Positions 43,975-53,409 of a stretch of 64,000 nucleotides of DNA are shown here, in pieces. A program made the translations under genes and the position numbers. The stretch is from NCBI GenBank assembly GCA_965262505.1, contig CBDHFM010000030.1:5022001-5086000 (forward strand). The letters run 5' to 3'. The first letter of the stretch is position 1. Every line of letters begins with the position of its first letter. The DNA is from JACPPO01 sp965262505. GTDB lineage: Bacteria; Acidobacteriota; Vicinamibacteria; Vicinamibacterales; UBA2999. The notes under the pieces were generated by a model. It saw only the letters and a list, made by a program, of their open reading frames with translations. It searched no databases and was not told the origin of the DNA.

Positions 43975-44985
43975 TCAGAACTGATCGGGCATCGCCGTGT
44001 CTGCAGGCGCCGGCGGCGCGGTATCGATCCTGGGGTACAGCCAGGAGTACTCCAGTCCTGGGTGCCGCCCGCCATACCTGGACGGGATATCTTGGGTCCA
44101 GTTGCTCGGAATGGTCAGGCAGAGTGCCAGCAGGGACACGAAGGCGACGCGCTGGGAGATCAGAGGCGTCGCGTCGAGTGACCCACTAGAGGATGGAATG
44201 GCAGCCAGACCACTCTTGAGACGACCCAGCCTCCGCAGACGCGAACGGTACAACAGGGCAGCGCCGAGCAGGACCATCACGATATTGAGCGTCTGCCCCG
44301 TGCCGAGGGCGAGCCGGTGGGTTGGATAGTCTCTGAAGAAGTCGATGAAGACGCGGGGGAACGCGTACCAGAACACGAAGCGAGCTGCGGTCGCACCAGG
44401 CGTCCTGTTTGCTTGCCTGACCCGCAGCAGGTACGCCATGAGCAGCAGGTTCTTCGCCCCGTCGTACAGCACTACCGGGTGGCGAAACCCGTCCGCATCA
44501 GGAAACTGGACCGCCCACCACACCTCTGTCACGGCCCCGACGATTTGGCCGTCGATGAAGTTCCCGAGTCGCCCGATCCCCATGAGCAACGCCGCCGGAA
44601 TGACAAGGGTGTCGGCCAGGAGCAGGAACGGCTTCCGGTACAGCAGGGCAAAGAGGCCCGCGCCGACCGCGCCACCGACCATAAGCCCGTGGGTGGCCAT
44701 CCCTCCGAGCCAGTAGGCGGGAATCAGCCCGAGATGCTCACGGTAGAAAGGCCATTCGTCGAACGTGATCTCGACCAAGCGGCCGCCGACGAGGACCCCA
44801 ACCGCGATGAACAGGCTCAGGCTCCAGACGTCCCTGCGTGATAGGTGGAGCCGACCATGACCACGTCTGAGGAAGAGATGAATCTCCAAGAACCCGAGGG
44901 CAAAACCAAGCCCGTACCACCAAACATGCACCCCGGCGATGTCGAACAGGACTGGATCAATCTGGTGGATATAAGGTCCGAACAT
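43975..44985 (-). CDS. lgt: Prolipoprotein diacylglyceryl transferase
   Basis: 336 aa membrane enzyme that transfers diacylglycerol to the lipobox Cys of prolipoproteins. Seven or so TM segments. YGLGFALGFLEIHLFLRR at the N-terminus, GGMATHGLMVGGAVGAGLFA and the signature MGIGRLGNFIDGQIVG, then FWYAFPRVFIDFFRDY. The C-terminal 60 residues are longer than usual. Start ATG 44985 (MFGPYIHQIDPV) follows GGGGAA. It would serve the lipoproteins encoded at 24662 and 25544. Confidence 0.9.
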   Translation of the reverse strand: MFGPYIHQIDPVLFDIAGVHVWWYGLGFALGFLEIHLFLRRGHGRLHLSRRDVWSLSLFIAVGVLVGGRLVEITFDEWPFYREHLGLIPAYWLGGMATHGLMVGGAVGAGLFALLYRKPFLLLADTLVIPAALLMGIGRLGNFIDGQIVGAVTEVWWAVQFPDADGFRHPVVLYDGAKNLLLMAYLLRVRQANRTPGATAARFVFWYAFPRVFIDFFRDYPTHRLALGTGQTLNIVMVLLGAALLYRSRLRRLGRLKSGLAAIPSSSGSLDATPLISQRVAFVSLLALCLTIPSNWTQDIPSRYGGRHPGLEYSWLYPRIDTAPPAPADTAMPDQF

Positions 44986-45084
44986 GCGTTCCCCGCGACG
45001 TCCCCCCGTCTTGAGTAGCACCGAGGTTTAGAGTCCGGGGGTGAGGGTACTCCGTTCCGTCACCCGCAGGACCCGCGGCAAGCC

Positions 45085-45193
45085 CCGCTCGAGCGCCAGC
45101 CATGCGCGAGACAGCGTAGACCAGACGTCAGGCGCCACGCCACGTGGCCTCAATCCTGGATGCAGCGAGAAAATTGGAAATTCGAGACGCACA
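45085..45193 (-). mobile_element. Solo left end of the rve-type IS
   Basis: The reverse complement begins TGTGCGTCTCGAATTTCC and matches 6444-6540 up to the transposase ATG, after which it diverges. There is no right end. Confidence 0.75.
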
Positions 45194-45321
45194 GGCGAAG
45201 ACAGCCGGGACAGCTCGCTGGAGACACGCGCAGGTAGCGAGCGAGAATCCCCCCGCTTGGCGCGCGATCCGGGCAGGGTTTGTCTGGTCTTGCGACGGGC
45301 GCGCTCAAGCTGCTCGGCGAG

Positions 45322-45543
45322 TCATACCCGTTTGCCCCCGGCGGTGCCTGCCTGCTCACGGCCGACAACCACAACTCGGCCAAGGCTCCGGTAGATCGTC
45401 TCGTGCGACACGTGGAGACCAGGATCGTTCGGAAGGGTCTGGCGAAGCCACCCCGAAATCTGCTGCGGCGACCAGTCCAGGGCGAGCTTCTTTGCCACCA
45501 GGAGGCGCAGGAGGTATGACTGCGCGAGGCGGCACCGCTTGGG
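45322..45543 (-). pseudogene. IS30-family transposase fragment
   Basis: Reads KRCRLAQSYLLRLLVAKKLA, DWSPQQISGWLRQTLPNDPG and VSHETIYRSL, the N-terminal signature of IS30 transposases just before the DDE core. The core itself is missing. It is bounded by an IS5 left end at 45544. Confidence 0.75.
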
Positions 45544-45600
45544 GGCGTTGTTGCATGAAAGACCTTCTGCGGGTGGGGCGTACGCACCGGCGAATTGTGC
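45544..45600 (+). mobile_element. IS5-group left-end fragment
   Basis: GGCGTTGTTGCATGAA followed by about 40 bp similar to the IS5-group left end, without a transposase. From here to 45751 I see no gene. Confidence 0.6.
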
Positions 45601-45751
45601 CACGCCAGCGTGTATGACCCCCCTCCGGTGGCCGAGTCACAGATGTAGTCACACCGGCAATCACACGAGTTGCGACGTTTAGATCCTTACGTTTCTTGAC
45701 CCAACGGCACCCCGGCCGCCTGGCGGTGGGAGCCTTAGCTGGCAGTCGGCG

Positions 45752-48538
45752 TTACTGAGGCGGACCCGTTGCGCCGAAGTCGCCACCCTTGACAACGGAG
45801 ATCGCCGTCGGGTCGATGTGCCGGCGAAACGCTGCGTTGACCTCGTCTACGGTCAGGGCCGCGAGCGCCCGATCGAGATCGGCGTCCCAGGCGAGCGTCC
45901 GCCCCCATCGTTCGCGCGCGGACATCAGGTTCAGCAGGCCCCGGTCGCTGGACCGGTTCCCCGTCCGTTCGTCAAGCAGCGCCTGCTTGGCGGTGGCCAG
46001 TTCCTCGGCGGTGAATCCGTCCCGAAGGGTTCGCGTCAACTCGTCCGTGAAGCTGAACTCGACCTTCGCGATGTTGGCAGGGTTGGCGATGGCCGAGGCC
46101 GAAAATACGGCGGCATCGCCTTCAGGCGGCGCTGAGAAATTCGAGCCTACGCCGTAGCTCAACCCTTCCCGATTGCGGATCCGATCGGGTAGACGCGCCG
46201 TGATGCCGCCCCCGAGCATGTAGTTCGCCATCACCATCGCTGCGTAATCAGAGTCGGAGTCCGTCATGCGTAGCCGCAGTCCGGCCGCAAACCGTGCATT
46301 CTCCTTGTCGGGCGTCTCCAGCGTCGTATCGATGCGCTCAACGTCGATGTAATCGTTGACGATACGGGCGTAGGGCTGCCCACTCCTCCACGATCCGAAC
46401 AGATCCTCTGCGGCCGCTTCGACGGCGCTCGCGTCGAACTGTCCGACGGCGACGAGCTCGCCTTGATCAGCACCATAGAACTCCTGGTGGAATTCGACCA
46501 CGTCGTCCAGGGACACGGCGCGTAGGTTGTCAATCTCCTCGCGCATCGTCGGGACGTATCGGACATCGGTTCGGGGGTAGGGGCTGAGGTTCCGTTGAAG
46601 TGTCTCGGCAACAAGAGACTCCGGCTCGGTGAGCGACCGTTCGAGTCTCGCGACTCGCTGGGCTCGAATTTGCCCGAAGTCGGCTTCGGGCAATGCGGGT
46701 TCCCGCAGAATTTCAGTCGCCAAGCGCATGGCCGGTATCAGATTCTCCGAGGTCGTCGAGATCGACGCCGTGACGCTGGTCAGACCCCCGTTGACGTTGA
46801 TGGTGGCGTTCAGCGCCTGCATCTCGTCTTGAAGCTGCTGTCTCGACTTCGACTGCGTGCCGCGAAGCAGGAGCGCCGCGGTCAACTCGGCGACCGCATC
46901 GCGGCCGACGAGTGTCGACTCGTTGCCGTACCGGAGCGTTATCGAGGCCTGCACCCGCCCGCCGCGGGTCTGCTTGGGCAGGAGCGCCAGCCGGAACCAG
47001 CCATCGAGCGTCGAACGGTCGATCCTGGTCTCGAGGCTGGCTGGCGACGGGTCGAGGGCTTCTCCGACTTCGACGCTGATGTCCGGCGGGTAGGAAGCCA
47101 GGAGCGCGTCAATTCCCGGTGCGGCCGGAATGACGGCACGTTCGATGTCCGGCTCCGCGATGAACGTGCCGACGGTGCGATTCGAGTCCTTCAGGTAGCG
47201 CTCGGCCACGCCCTGGACGTCCTCCCGGGTGACGCGCCGGATTTGTTCGTAGTTCGTGAACAGCAGCCGCCAGTCGCTGGCCGCCGCCGATTCAGTCATG
47301 ATCATCGCAAGGCGCCGCGAGTCGGCCATGGTCCGATCCATGCCCTGGAGGATGCGCCTTCGCGCCCGTTCCACCTCCTCCACTGTCGGGCCTTCCCGCG
47401 CCAGGTCGTCCAGGGTGTTCAGCAGAATCGTCTGGACCTCCTCGATCGACTGTTCGTCGTTGAGCGTGGCCGAGAGCAGTATCACTCCGGGGTCGTGCAG
47501 GCTGTAGGCGGACGCTCTGATCGAGAGGGCCTTGCCCGTATCCTCAAGCGCCCGGTCCAGGCGGCCCGTGCCGCCACCGGTGAGGATCCCTGACAGCACC
47601 TCCAGTGAGGAGGCGTCGGGATGAGCCATGGCGGGTGTGTGATAGGCGATCATCAGGTTCTGGCCGCTGCCCACGCGGCGAAGCACCACCGTGCGTTCCC
47701 CATCCTGGGGCGGCTCGACGGTGTAGGTCGGTTCGATGGCGACCTCCGGGCGTGGAATCATCCCCAGCGTCTCGGCAATCCTCGCGAGCGTGTCCGACGG
47801 ATCGACCCGCCCGGCAACGACGAGCACGGCATTGTCCGGCCGGTAGTACTTGCGATAGAAGTCAGCCAGCCTCTCGGCCGTGACGTCTTCGATATCGCTC
47901 CGCGAGCCAATCGTGGACTTCCCGTAGTTGTGCCAGAGATACGCCGTCGACATGACCCGCTGCTCGAGCACACGGGTGACGCTGTTTTCTCCTCTCTCGA
48001 ACTCGTTCCGAACCACGGTCATCTCGGTATCGAGCACGTCCCGATCGATGCGCATATTCACCATGCGCTCCGCTTCGAGCTCGAGTGCCCAGCGGAGATT
48101 CTCATCCGACGCGGTAACGGTCTCGTAGTAGTTCGTGCGGTCGTACCAGGTGGTTCCATTCCATCGCGCCCCGCGGTCCTCCAGTTCCTGCTTGATCTCG
48201 ACGCCGTTCGTGCTCGTGATGAAGAGCAGGTGCTCGAGCAGGTGGGCCATGCCGGTTTCGCCATAGCCTTCGTGACGGGAACCGACGAGGTAGGTGGCAT
48301 TGACCGTGATCGTGCTGCTTCCGGGATCCGGAAGGAGCAGGACACGCAGGCCGTTCGGAAATGAGTACTCGGTGATGCCTGCGATCGACGGTCCCTGCTC
48401 CACGCCCGGGGGCAGGGTCTGGGCCTCCGCGAGCACGGTGCCGAGAACCAGTGTCGCAACGAGAGCCAGGCATGGCGGACACGCGCGACCGAGAGCAAGG
48501 GCGCCGCGAGGTGTCACAGGTGTCTGGAGGAGTGTCAT
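45752..48538 (-). CDS. Secreted M16-family zinc peptidase (two-domain)
   Basis: 928 aa with a signal peptide (CLALVATLVLGTVLAEAQ). The first M16 domain carries the inverted zinc motif GMAHLLEHLLF (HxxEH), with ALELEAERM about 75 residues later as the third-ligand region. The inactive-type second M16 domain covers roughly residues 520-900 (TLRYGNESTLVGRDAVAELT, YGADQGELVAVGQFDASAVE, NREGLSYGVGSNFSAPPEGD). It is a pitrilysin-like clamshell degrading peptides in the periplasm. ATG 48538 (MTLLQTPVTP) is chosen since it directly precedes the signal region. The 330 nt upstream (48580-48905) hold no recognisable gene. Confidence 0.9.
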   Translation of the reverse strand: MTLLQTPVTPRGALALGRACPPCLALVATLVLGTVLAEAQTLPPGVEQGPSIAGITEYSFPNGLRVLLLPDPGSSTITVNATYLVGSRHEGYGETGMAHLLEHLLFITSTNGVEIKQELEDRGARWNGTTWYDRTNYYETVTASDENLRWALELEAERMVNMRIDRDVLDTEMTVVRNEFERGENSVTRVLEQRVMSTAYLWHNYGKSTIGSRSDIEDVTAERLADFYRKYYRPDNAVLVVAGRVDPSDTLARIAETLGMIPRPEVAIEPTYTVEPPQDGERTVVLRRVGSGQNLMIAYHTPAMAHPDASSLEVLSGILTGGGTGRLDRALEDTGKALSIRASAYSLHDPGVILLSATLNDEQSIEEVQTILLNTLDDLAREGPTVEEVERARRRILQGMDRTMADSRRLAMIMTESAAASDWRLLFTNYEQIRRVTREDVQGVAERYLKDSNRTVGTFIAEPDIERAVIPAAPGIDALLASYPPDISVEVGEALDPSPASLETRIDRSTLDGWFRLALLPKQTRGGRVQASITLRYGNESTLVGRDAVAELTAALLLRGTQSKSRQQLQDEMQALNATINVNGGLTSVTASISTTSENLIPAMRLATEILREPALPEADFGQIRAQRVARLERSLTEPESLVAETLQRNLSPYPRTDVRYVPTMREEIDNLRAVSLDDVVEFHQEFYGADQGELVAVGQFDASAVEAAAEDLFGSWRSGQPYARIVNDYIDVERIDTTLETPDKENARFAAGLRLRMTDSDSDYAAMVMANYMLGGGITARLPDRIRNREGLSYGVGSNFSAPPEGDAAVFSASAIANPANIAKVEFSFTDELTRTLRDGFTAEELATAKQALLDERTGNRSSDRGLLNLMSARERWGRTLAWDADLDRALAALTVDEVNAAFRRHIDPTAISVVKGGDFGATGPPQ

Positions 48539-48908
48539 GGCTTCGGGTCCTCGTTCTGAGAGTCGGGGGCCGAACACAGCCGACCCGCTGGTCGTGAGGG
48601 AACTATACCTAATCTAATCCGTATCTCTGGGGCTTTCGCCGAGCGAATCTCGCTCGCGGGAAACGACGCTCGGCCCGGTTTTCTGCGTGATGGACGCCGC
48701 CGCACCGGCCTCACGGGAATGATAGTCTTCAGACCCCTTCGAGCCGCCCGAAGCCTGTCTAAGAGCGGCGTCAAGTCGAACAGGTTCGTGTTTCCGGTCC
48801 GGACTGGCCGCCGGAGCGCCGAGCGCGGCTCACGGCTGCGGTCAAGATCAACCCGTCAGCACGTTTCATCAGACGGCTCGGAGCACGCGCCACAACGCCG
48901 TACTGCTG

Positions 48909-49000
48909 CTAGTACACCCACCCTTGCCGGAACTCTGCCTCTGCGTTGTCGATGTAGGCGCTGTAGCCCTCTGGGTCGATGAACGGGTCCGCCCACGAGG
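48909..49000 (-). pseudogene. MBL-fold (B3-like) C-terminal fragment
   Basis: In one minus-strand frame ADPFIDPEGYSAYIDNAEAE then FRQGWVY and stop, the usual C-terminal helix of subclass-B3-type MBL proteins (NPFIDPEGYR.Y pattern). The rest of that gene is missing, and it is joined to an ADOP fragment in another frame. Confidence 0.6.
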
Positions 49001-49712
49001 CATCACCGCGACAATCGTCGCCGCCTGCCCTCGAATGGTGAGCACGCGGCCAAGCACCGAGGGATTCGCCCCGTAGCGGCGCTGCCACAGCTCGTAGTTG
49101 ATCGCGATCACCGGCGCCGCGGCCACGCTGTCATCGTCCGCCCGGATGTTGCGGCCAAGCAGGGGCGTGACGCCGAGCACGTTGAACAGATTCCTGGTGA
49201 CCAACGCGACCCTCAGGTTCACGCCCTCCCCTTGCTCGTGGACGGGAAGGCGGCCCGCGCCGTGATAGTCGACCCCGGCGACGGCGGAGAGCGTCTTCGG
49301 CGAGGCGTCCACGAATCCCCTGAACGCGCCGTAAGGAACCGGCACGCGCCCCGCTCCGACGGCCGGATCGACGCCCCAGAGCACCGACAGGTTCCGTTGC
49401 TCCTGCACGGGCAAAGGCCGCATGAGCACGGCATCGGCGATGCTGAAGGTCGCGGTGGAGGCGCCGATACCGATCGCGAGGGTCGCGATCGCGACAGCGG
49501 CGAAGCCCGGGTGCCTCCGCAACGTCCGCAGCCCGTAGCGGACGTCCTGCAGCCACGGCGCGATCCAGACGTCACGCACCTGGGTGCGGGTGAGCGGCAG
49601 GTTGCCCATCGCGCGCCGGGCCGCGAGGGTCGCCGCATCCGGATCGAGTCCGCGAGACACCAGCTCCTGGCGCTCCATCTCCAGGTGGAACCGCAACTCG
49701 TCGTCGAGCTGG
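48990..49712 (-). pseudogene. ADOP-family permease, N-terminal fragment
   Basis: Reads LDDELRFHLEMERQELVSRG, LAARRAMGNLPLTRTQ, WLQDVRYGLRTLRRHPGFAA then VAIATLAIGIGASTATFSIA, and FNVLGVTPLLGRNIRADDD. This layout is the acidobacterial duplicated orphan permease (MacB-like FtsX family). The start is cut by a 172-bp IS5 MITE at 49713. The reading stops being homologous after TIVAVMP, where the MBL fragment begins. It is a strong taxonomic hint for Acidobacteriota. Confidence 0.85.
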
Positions 49713-49884
49713 GGCGTTGTTGCATGAATACCCGTTGCGGGTGGGGCGGCGTGGCCCGCACTTCTCGGGACCCCGTATGGTGCAACAAATCGACCGTGAT
49801 TAGTTTAGCGAATCGCCGAGGCCGGGTCGGTTGCTGGACCCTGGAGCGCCAGTGCGGGCTAGTTCCGATTCATGCAACAACGCC
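49713..49884. mobile_element. IS5-group MITE (172 bp)
   Basis: Left end GGCGTTGTTGCATGAATACC and right end GATTCATGCAACAACGCC of the IS5-group elements, separated by only ~135 bp without coding potential. It separates two unrelated gene fragments, so a deletion accompanied or followed insertion. Confidence 0.85.
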
Positions 49885-50105
49885 AGATGATGGGCTGGCT
49901 GACCCAGGGCCCGTCCGGCCGGAGACCCATTTCTCGGCCGATCGCGATCCACCTCCCGAGGACACGGGAGTGCGCGCGGAGATCAGTCTTTCAGCGGCGG
50001 CACAGTTGTGCACCAGGCTCGGTCGAGCCCTGGATGTGCGCGAGGTCGCGCTGGTCCTCGAAGACACGGCCAGAATTCTCGGTGCAGTCGGCCTGGTCGT
50101 GTGGT
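49885..50105 (+). pseudogene. GAF-type sensor fragment
   Basis: About 70 codons: ISLSAAAQLCTRLGRALDVR then EVALVLEDTARILGAVGLVV, a GAF-domain beginning (helix and first strand). Both sides are cut by IS5-group ends. The parent protein is unknown. Confidence 0.5.
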
Positions 50106-51187
50106 GGCGTTGTTGCATGAATACCCGCTGCGGGTGGGGCGGCGTGGCCCGCACTTCTCGGGACCCTCCGCAGGAGCCACACTACGGGGATGAAGTCGAA
50201 GGTTCATCCCAGGTATAAGACGAAGTATCGGGTAGCGAACTGGGCGGCCTACAATCAGGCCCTCGTTCGACGCGGCGATGTGACGGTGTGGGTGTCCTCG
50301 GAAGCGATCGCGGCCTGGACGCCCGGCCGGAGTGGCCGGCGGGGCGGGCAGCGGCGCTACTCGGATCTCGCCATCGAGACCGCCCTGACCCTGCGGCTCC
50401 TCTACCATCTCCCGCTGCGCCAAGCCGAAGGATTCCTGCACGCACTGCTCGGGATGATGCGCCTCGACCTCTCCGCCCCTGACTATACGACGCTCTCCAG
50501 GCGCAGTCAGCATCTGCGGCGCCGTCTGCGACCGGTCCCGCCCGGCGAGAGCATCCATCTCGTGCTCGACAGCACGGGTCTGTCCATCGTCGGGGCAGGC
50601 GAGTGGGCCGCAGCGAAACACGGTGGCCGCGGCAGACGTGGCTGGCGGAAGCTCCACCTTGGCGTCGATCAGGCAGGCGTGATCCGTGTCCACACGTTGA
50701 CCGAGGAGACGGGCGATGATGCGACCACCGCCCTCGATCTGCTCACTGCGGTCGAGGGTCCTCTCGTGCGCATCACCGCTGACGCCGCCTATGACACGGT
50801 CGCCGTCTACGAAACGGCGACGGCGCGGGGTGCGACGGTCGTCATCCCACCGGCCAAGACGGCGAACATATCTGGCCACGGCCCGCGGTCGCCCGCGCGG
50901 GATCGGACGATCACGTTGGTGAAGACGCTCGGCCAGCGTCGTTGGAAGAAGGTGTCAGGGTACCATCGTCAGGGCCGGGTGGAGAACGCGTTCTTCCGCT
51001 ACAAGTCCATCATCGGCGATGGTCTTCGCGCCCGGAGTCCAGCTGGGCAGGGGAGTGAGGCCGTCTTCGGCTGTGAGATCCTCAATCGGATGATCGCCCT
51101 CGGCCGACCAGTGTCGTATCGCATCGGCAGGTGAGGATCCTGTCGGTGGGCATCGTGCGGGCCAGTGACGATTCGTGCAACAACGCC
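50106..51187 (+). mobile_element. IS5-group element, complete (1082 bp)
   Basis: GGCGTTGTTGCATGAATACC on the left and ATTCGTGCAACAACGCC on the right. It inserted into, and truncated, an IS630 copy whose left end remains at 51188-51346. Confidence 0.9.
50190..51134 (+). CDS. IS5 (IS903-group) transposase
   Basis: 314 aa, complete. HPRYKTKYRVANWAAYNQAL, LHALLGMMRLDLSAPDYTTL, HLVLDSTGLSIVGAGEW (Asp), VRITADAAYDTVAVY (Asp), VENAFFRYKSIIGDGLR (Glu). ATG 50190 gives MKSKVHPRY. It is the parent type of the fragment at 5847. Confidence 0.92.
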   Translation: MKSKVHPRYKTKYRVANWAAYNQALVRRGDVTVWVSSEAIAAWTPGRSGRRGGQRRYSDLAIETALTLRLLYHLPLRQAEGFLHALLGMMRLDLSAPDYTTLSRRSQHLRRRLRPVPPGESIHLVLDSTGLSIVGAGEWAAAKHGGRGRRGWRKLHLGVDQAGVIRVHTLTEETGDDATTALDLLTAVEGPLVRITADAAYDTVAVYETATARGATVVIPPAKTANISGHGPRSPARDRTITLVKTLGQRRWKKVSGYHRQGRVENAFFRYKSIIGDGLRARSPAGQGSEAVFGCEILNRMIALGRPVSYRIGR

Positions 51188-51346
51188 CTTCGCCGCCACC
51201 TCGGCCGCCGTCATCCCGGCATCGCTGTCGAGGAGCGCCCGCTCTCGCAGATCCATCGAATAGGCACGCATCGGGCCTCCTGCATCGGTGCGCGCAGAAG
51301 TACCACGACCGCCCCAGGTAGTACAAGGCCTATTTGAAAAGCGCTT
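51188..51346 (-). mobile_element. IS630 left-end fragment (159 bp)
   Basis: The reverse complement starts AAGCGCTTTTCAAATAGGCC and is nearly identical to 2861-3018 (IR, leader and first ~27 transposase codons). TA at 51347-51348 marks the original insertion site inside the helicase gene to the right. Confidence 0.9.
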
Positions 51347-53322
51347 TAGGGCACTCGTGGCGGAGTCGCGCCGAACTCGTGCGGCTCACGTCCGACGTGT
51401 TCACACCGGCGTTCGGCGCGCAGGGCATCCCGGCGGCGCGCGTGAGACTAGCTCCCGCTCCGTCCACCGCCGACCCGGACACCCTCGGGCCCGTGGTCGA
51501 GGTGTGGCGACTGAGTGCCCGCCGTAAGGACGAAGAAGCTGGAGCGCTCGCCACGGCCGTGGCACAACTGTTGTCTGATGACGCGGTGAAGGTGCGTGAC
51601 TCGATCAGAGACGCGGTGCGCATCCCGCGGCCGGCGGATGTTGCCATCCTGTGCCGCACTAACAACGATGCGCGCCGCGTGGGAGCGGCACTGGAACAGT
51701 TGGGTGTGTCCGCGGTCCTCGGGCGGCCGGGACTCATCGCCACGCTCGAGGCCCGCGTGGCGCTGGCAGCACTGCGCCTGTGGGTGGATGGCCGTGACGC
51801 GCTGGCAACAGCCGAACTGGGCCGGCTGGTGAGCTTGCCGCATGACCCTAATGCATGGTTGAACCAAGTGCTCGACGCGAAGGGACGCCCGTTCCAAGAC
51901 CTCGCCGAGGTCACGCGCATTGCGTCAACTCGCAAAGCAAACCCGACGGCAGGACTACTTACGGCATTCGACGCCGCGCTCGACGAGGTCGGTGCGCGTG
52001 AGCTATGTCTGCGCTGGGGCTCCGACACGCAGCGGCTCGCCAACCTCGACCGGCTGCGCTCGCAGGCCGTGCAATACGCTGACCTGTGCGAAGCCGAACG
52101 CCGAACCCCCACACTGGCCGGCCTCGTGACGCACCTCGAATCGCTGGCCGATAACGATCGCGATGAGCAAGCCACGCCGAGCGGACAGGACGCGGTAACG
52201 GTGAGCACGTTGCATGGTGCAAAAGGCCTGGAGTGGCCGGTGACGGTGCTGTACGGACTCGACAGTAACCGCGAGCCGAACGCCTTCGGCGTCCGTGTGG
52301 TAGGCGAACGCGACACGTTCTCGTTCGAGGATCCGCTCGGCGGACGGTGGATCCGGTACTGGCCGGATCCGTTCCAGCCCAAGCCCGTTGGTCGCGGCAT
52401 ACCGAGTAACTACAAAGGCAACGCGATGCTGCACACGGCCGTGAGGAACGGCGTCGAGTATTTGGCAGAGGCGAAGCGTTCGGCGAGCGAGAACCTGCGG
52501 CTTCTGTATGTGGGCTGGACGCGCGCGCGCGACGTACTGGTGCTGGCGAGCAAGAACGGCAAATTGCTGGACGGCTCGCTGGGTATACTGACGGGCCCGA
52601 ATGGCACGCGGTTGCTCGCGGACCCGGATAGCAATGAGGTTGCCCGCTGGGCGGGGCGTGTGATGAACATACGTGTGCGTGCTACTACCCCGAGCAGCCC
52701 GGTGCCCGTGGCGATCGAGCCCGGCTCGAGCTATGTGGTACGCGACCCACGCCAGTTCCCGCCGACCACGGTGAGCCCGTCGAGTCTGTCTGGCGTTGGT
52801 ACGCTGGGTGAGCCTGAGAGCCTCAGTGGTGCCGTTCCCGTATCAGTGGGTGCGGACCCGACGTCGCTGGGGGACGCCTGCCACGCGTTCTTCGCCGCCG
52901 ACGGCGATGATCTGAGTGAAGCTGAGCGCGTCGCGATGGCCGGCCGGTTGCTACAGTCTTTCTCCGTGCAGGGTTCGCTACGTGCGGAGGACCTCGCACG
53001 CGCAGGTGCCTCGCTGCGCGCTTGGGCCGGACACCACTGGCCCGGTGCTACCTGGCGACGCGAGTGGCCGTTGCGGCGGCGCTTGTCGGATAGCAGTGAA
53101 CTGCATGGATTCGCGGACCTAGTGTTGGAGACTCGCGAGGGATTAGTGCTAGTCGATCACAAGTGCCTCAGCGGTACACTCGCAGAAGCACTCACCGTAG
53201 CGGCTTCGTATGGCGCGCAACTCGAGGCCTATGTAGACGTGTTGCAGCGCGCAACCGGTCGCGACGTGCTGGGACGTTGGTTGCACATGCCGCTACAAGG
53301 CGTGTGCGTGGAGGTCCGCTAG
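51347..53322 (+). pseudogene. UvrD/AddA-like helicase-nuclease, 5' truncated
   Basis: About 657 codons remain. SF1 helicase motifs of domains 1B-2A/B are present: VAILCRTNNDARRVGAALEQ (motif IV region), VTVSTLHGAKGLEWPVTVLY (motif V) and ENLRLLYVGWTRARDVLVLA (motif VI). The C-terminus has a RecB-type PD-(D/E)XK nuclease core, HGFADLVLETREGLVLVDHK. The Walker A half is missing, replaced by an IS630 end and IS5. This is the AddA/RecB arrangement, but no AddB partner is visible. With Nmad2 and MazG genes downstream it may belong to a defence or nucleotide-modification cluster. Confidence 0.85.
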
Positions 53323-53340
53323 TCCCTTGGATGCGGAACC

Positions 53341-53409
53341 TGTGCGTCTCGAATTTCCAATTTTCTCGCTGCATCCAGGATTGAGGCCACGTGGCGTGGC
53401 GCCTGACGC
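53341..53409 (+). mobile_element. Solo left end of the rve-type IS
   Basis: TGTGCGTCTCGAATTTCC and the following ~50 bp match 6444 onward and 45193 backward. It is interrupted by IS1182 at 53410. Confidence 0.75.
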
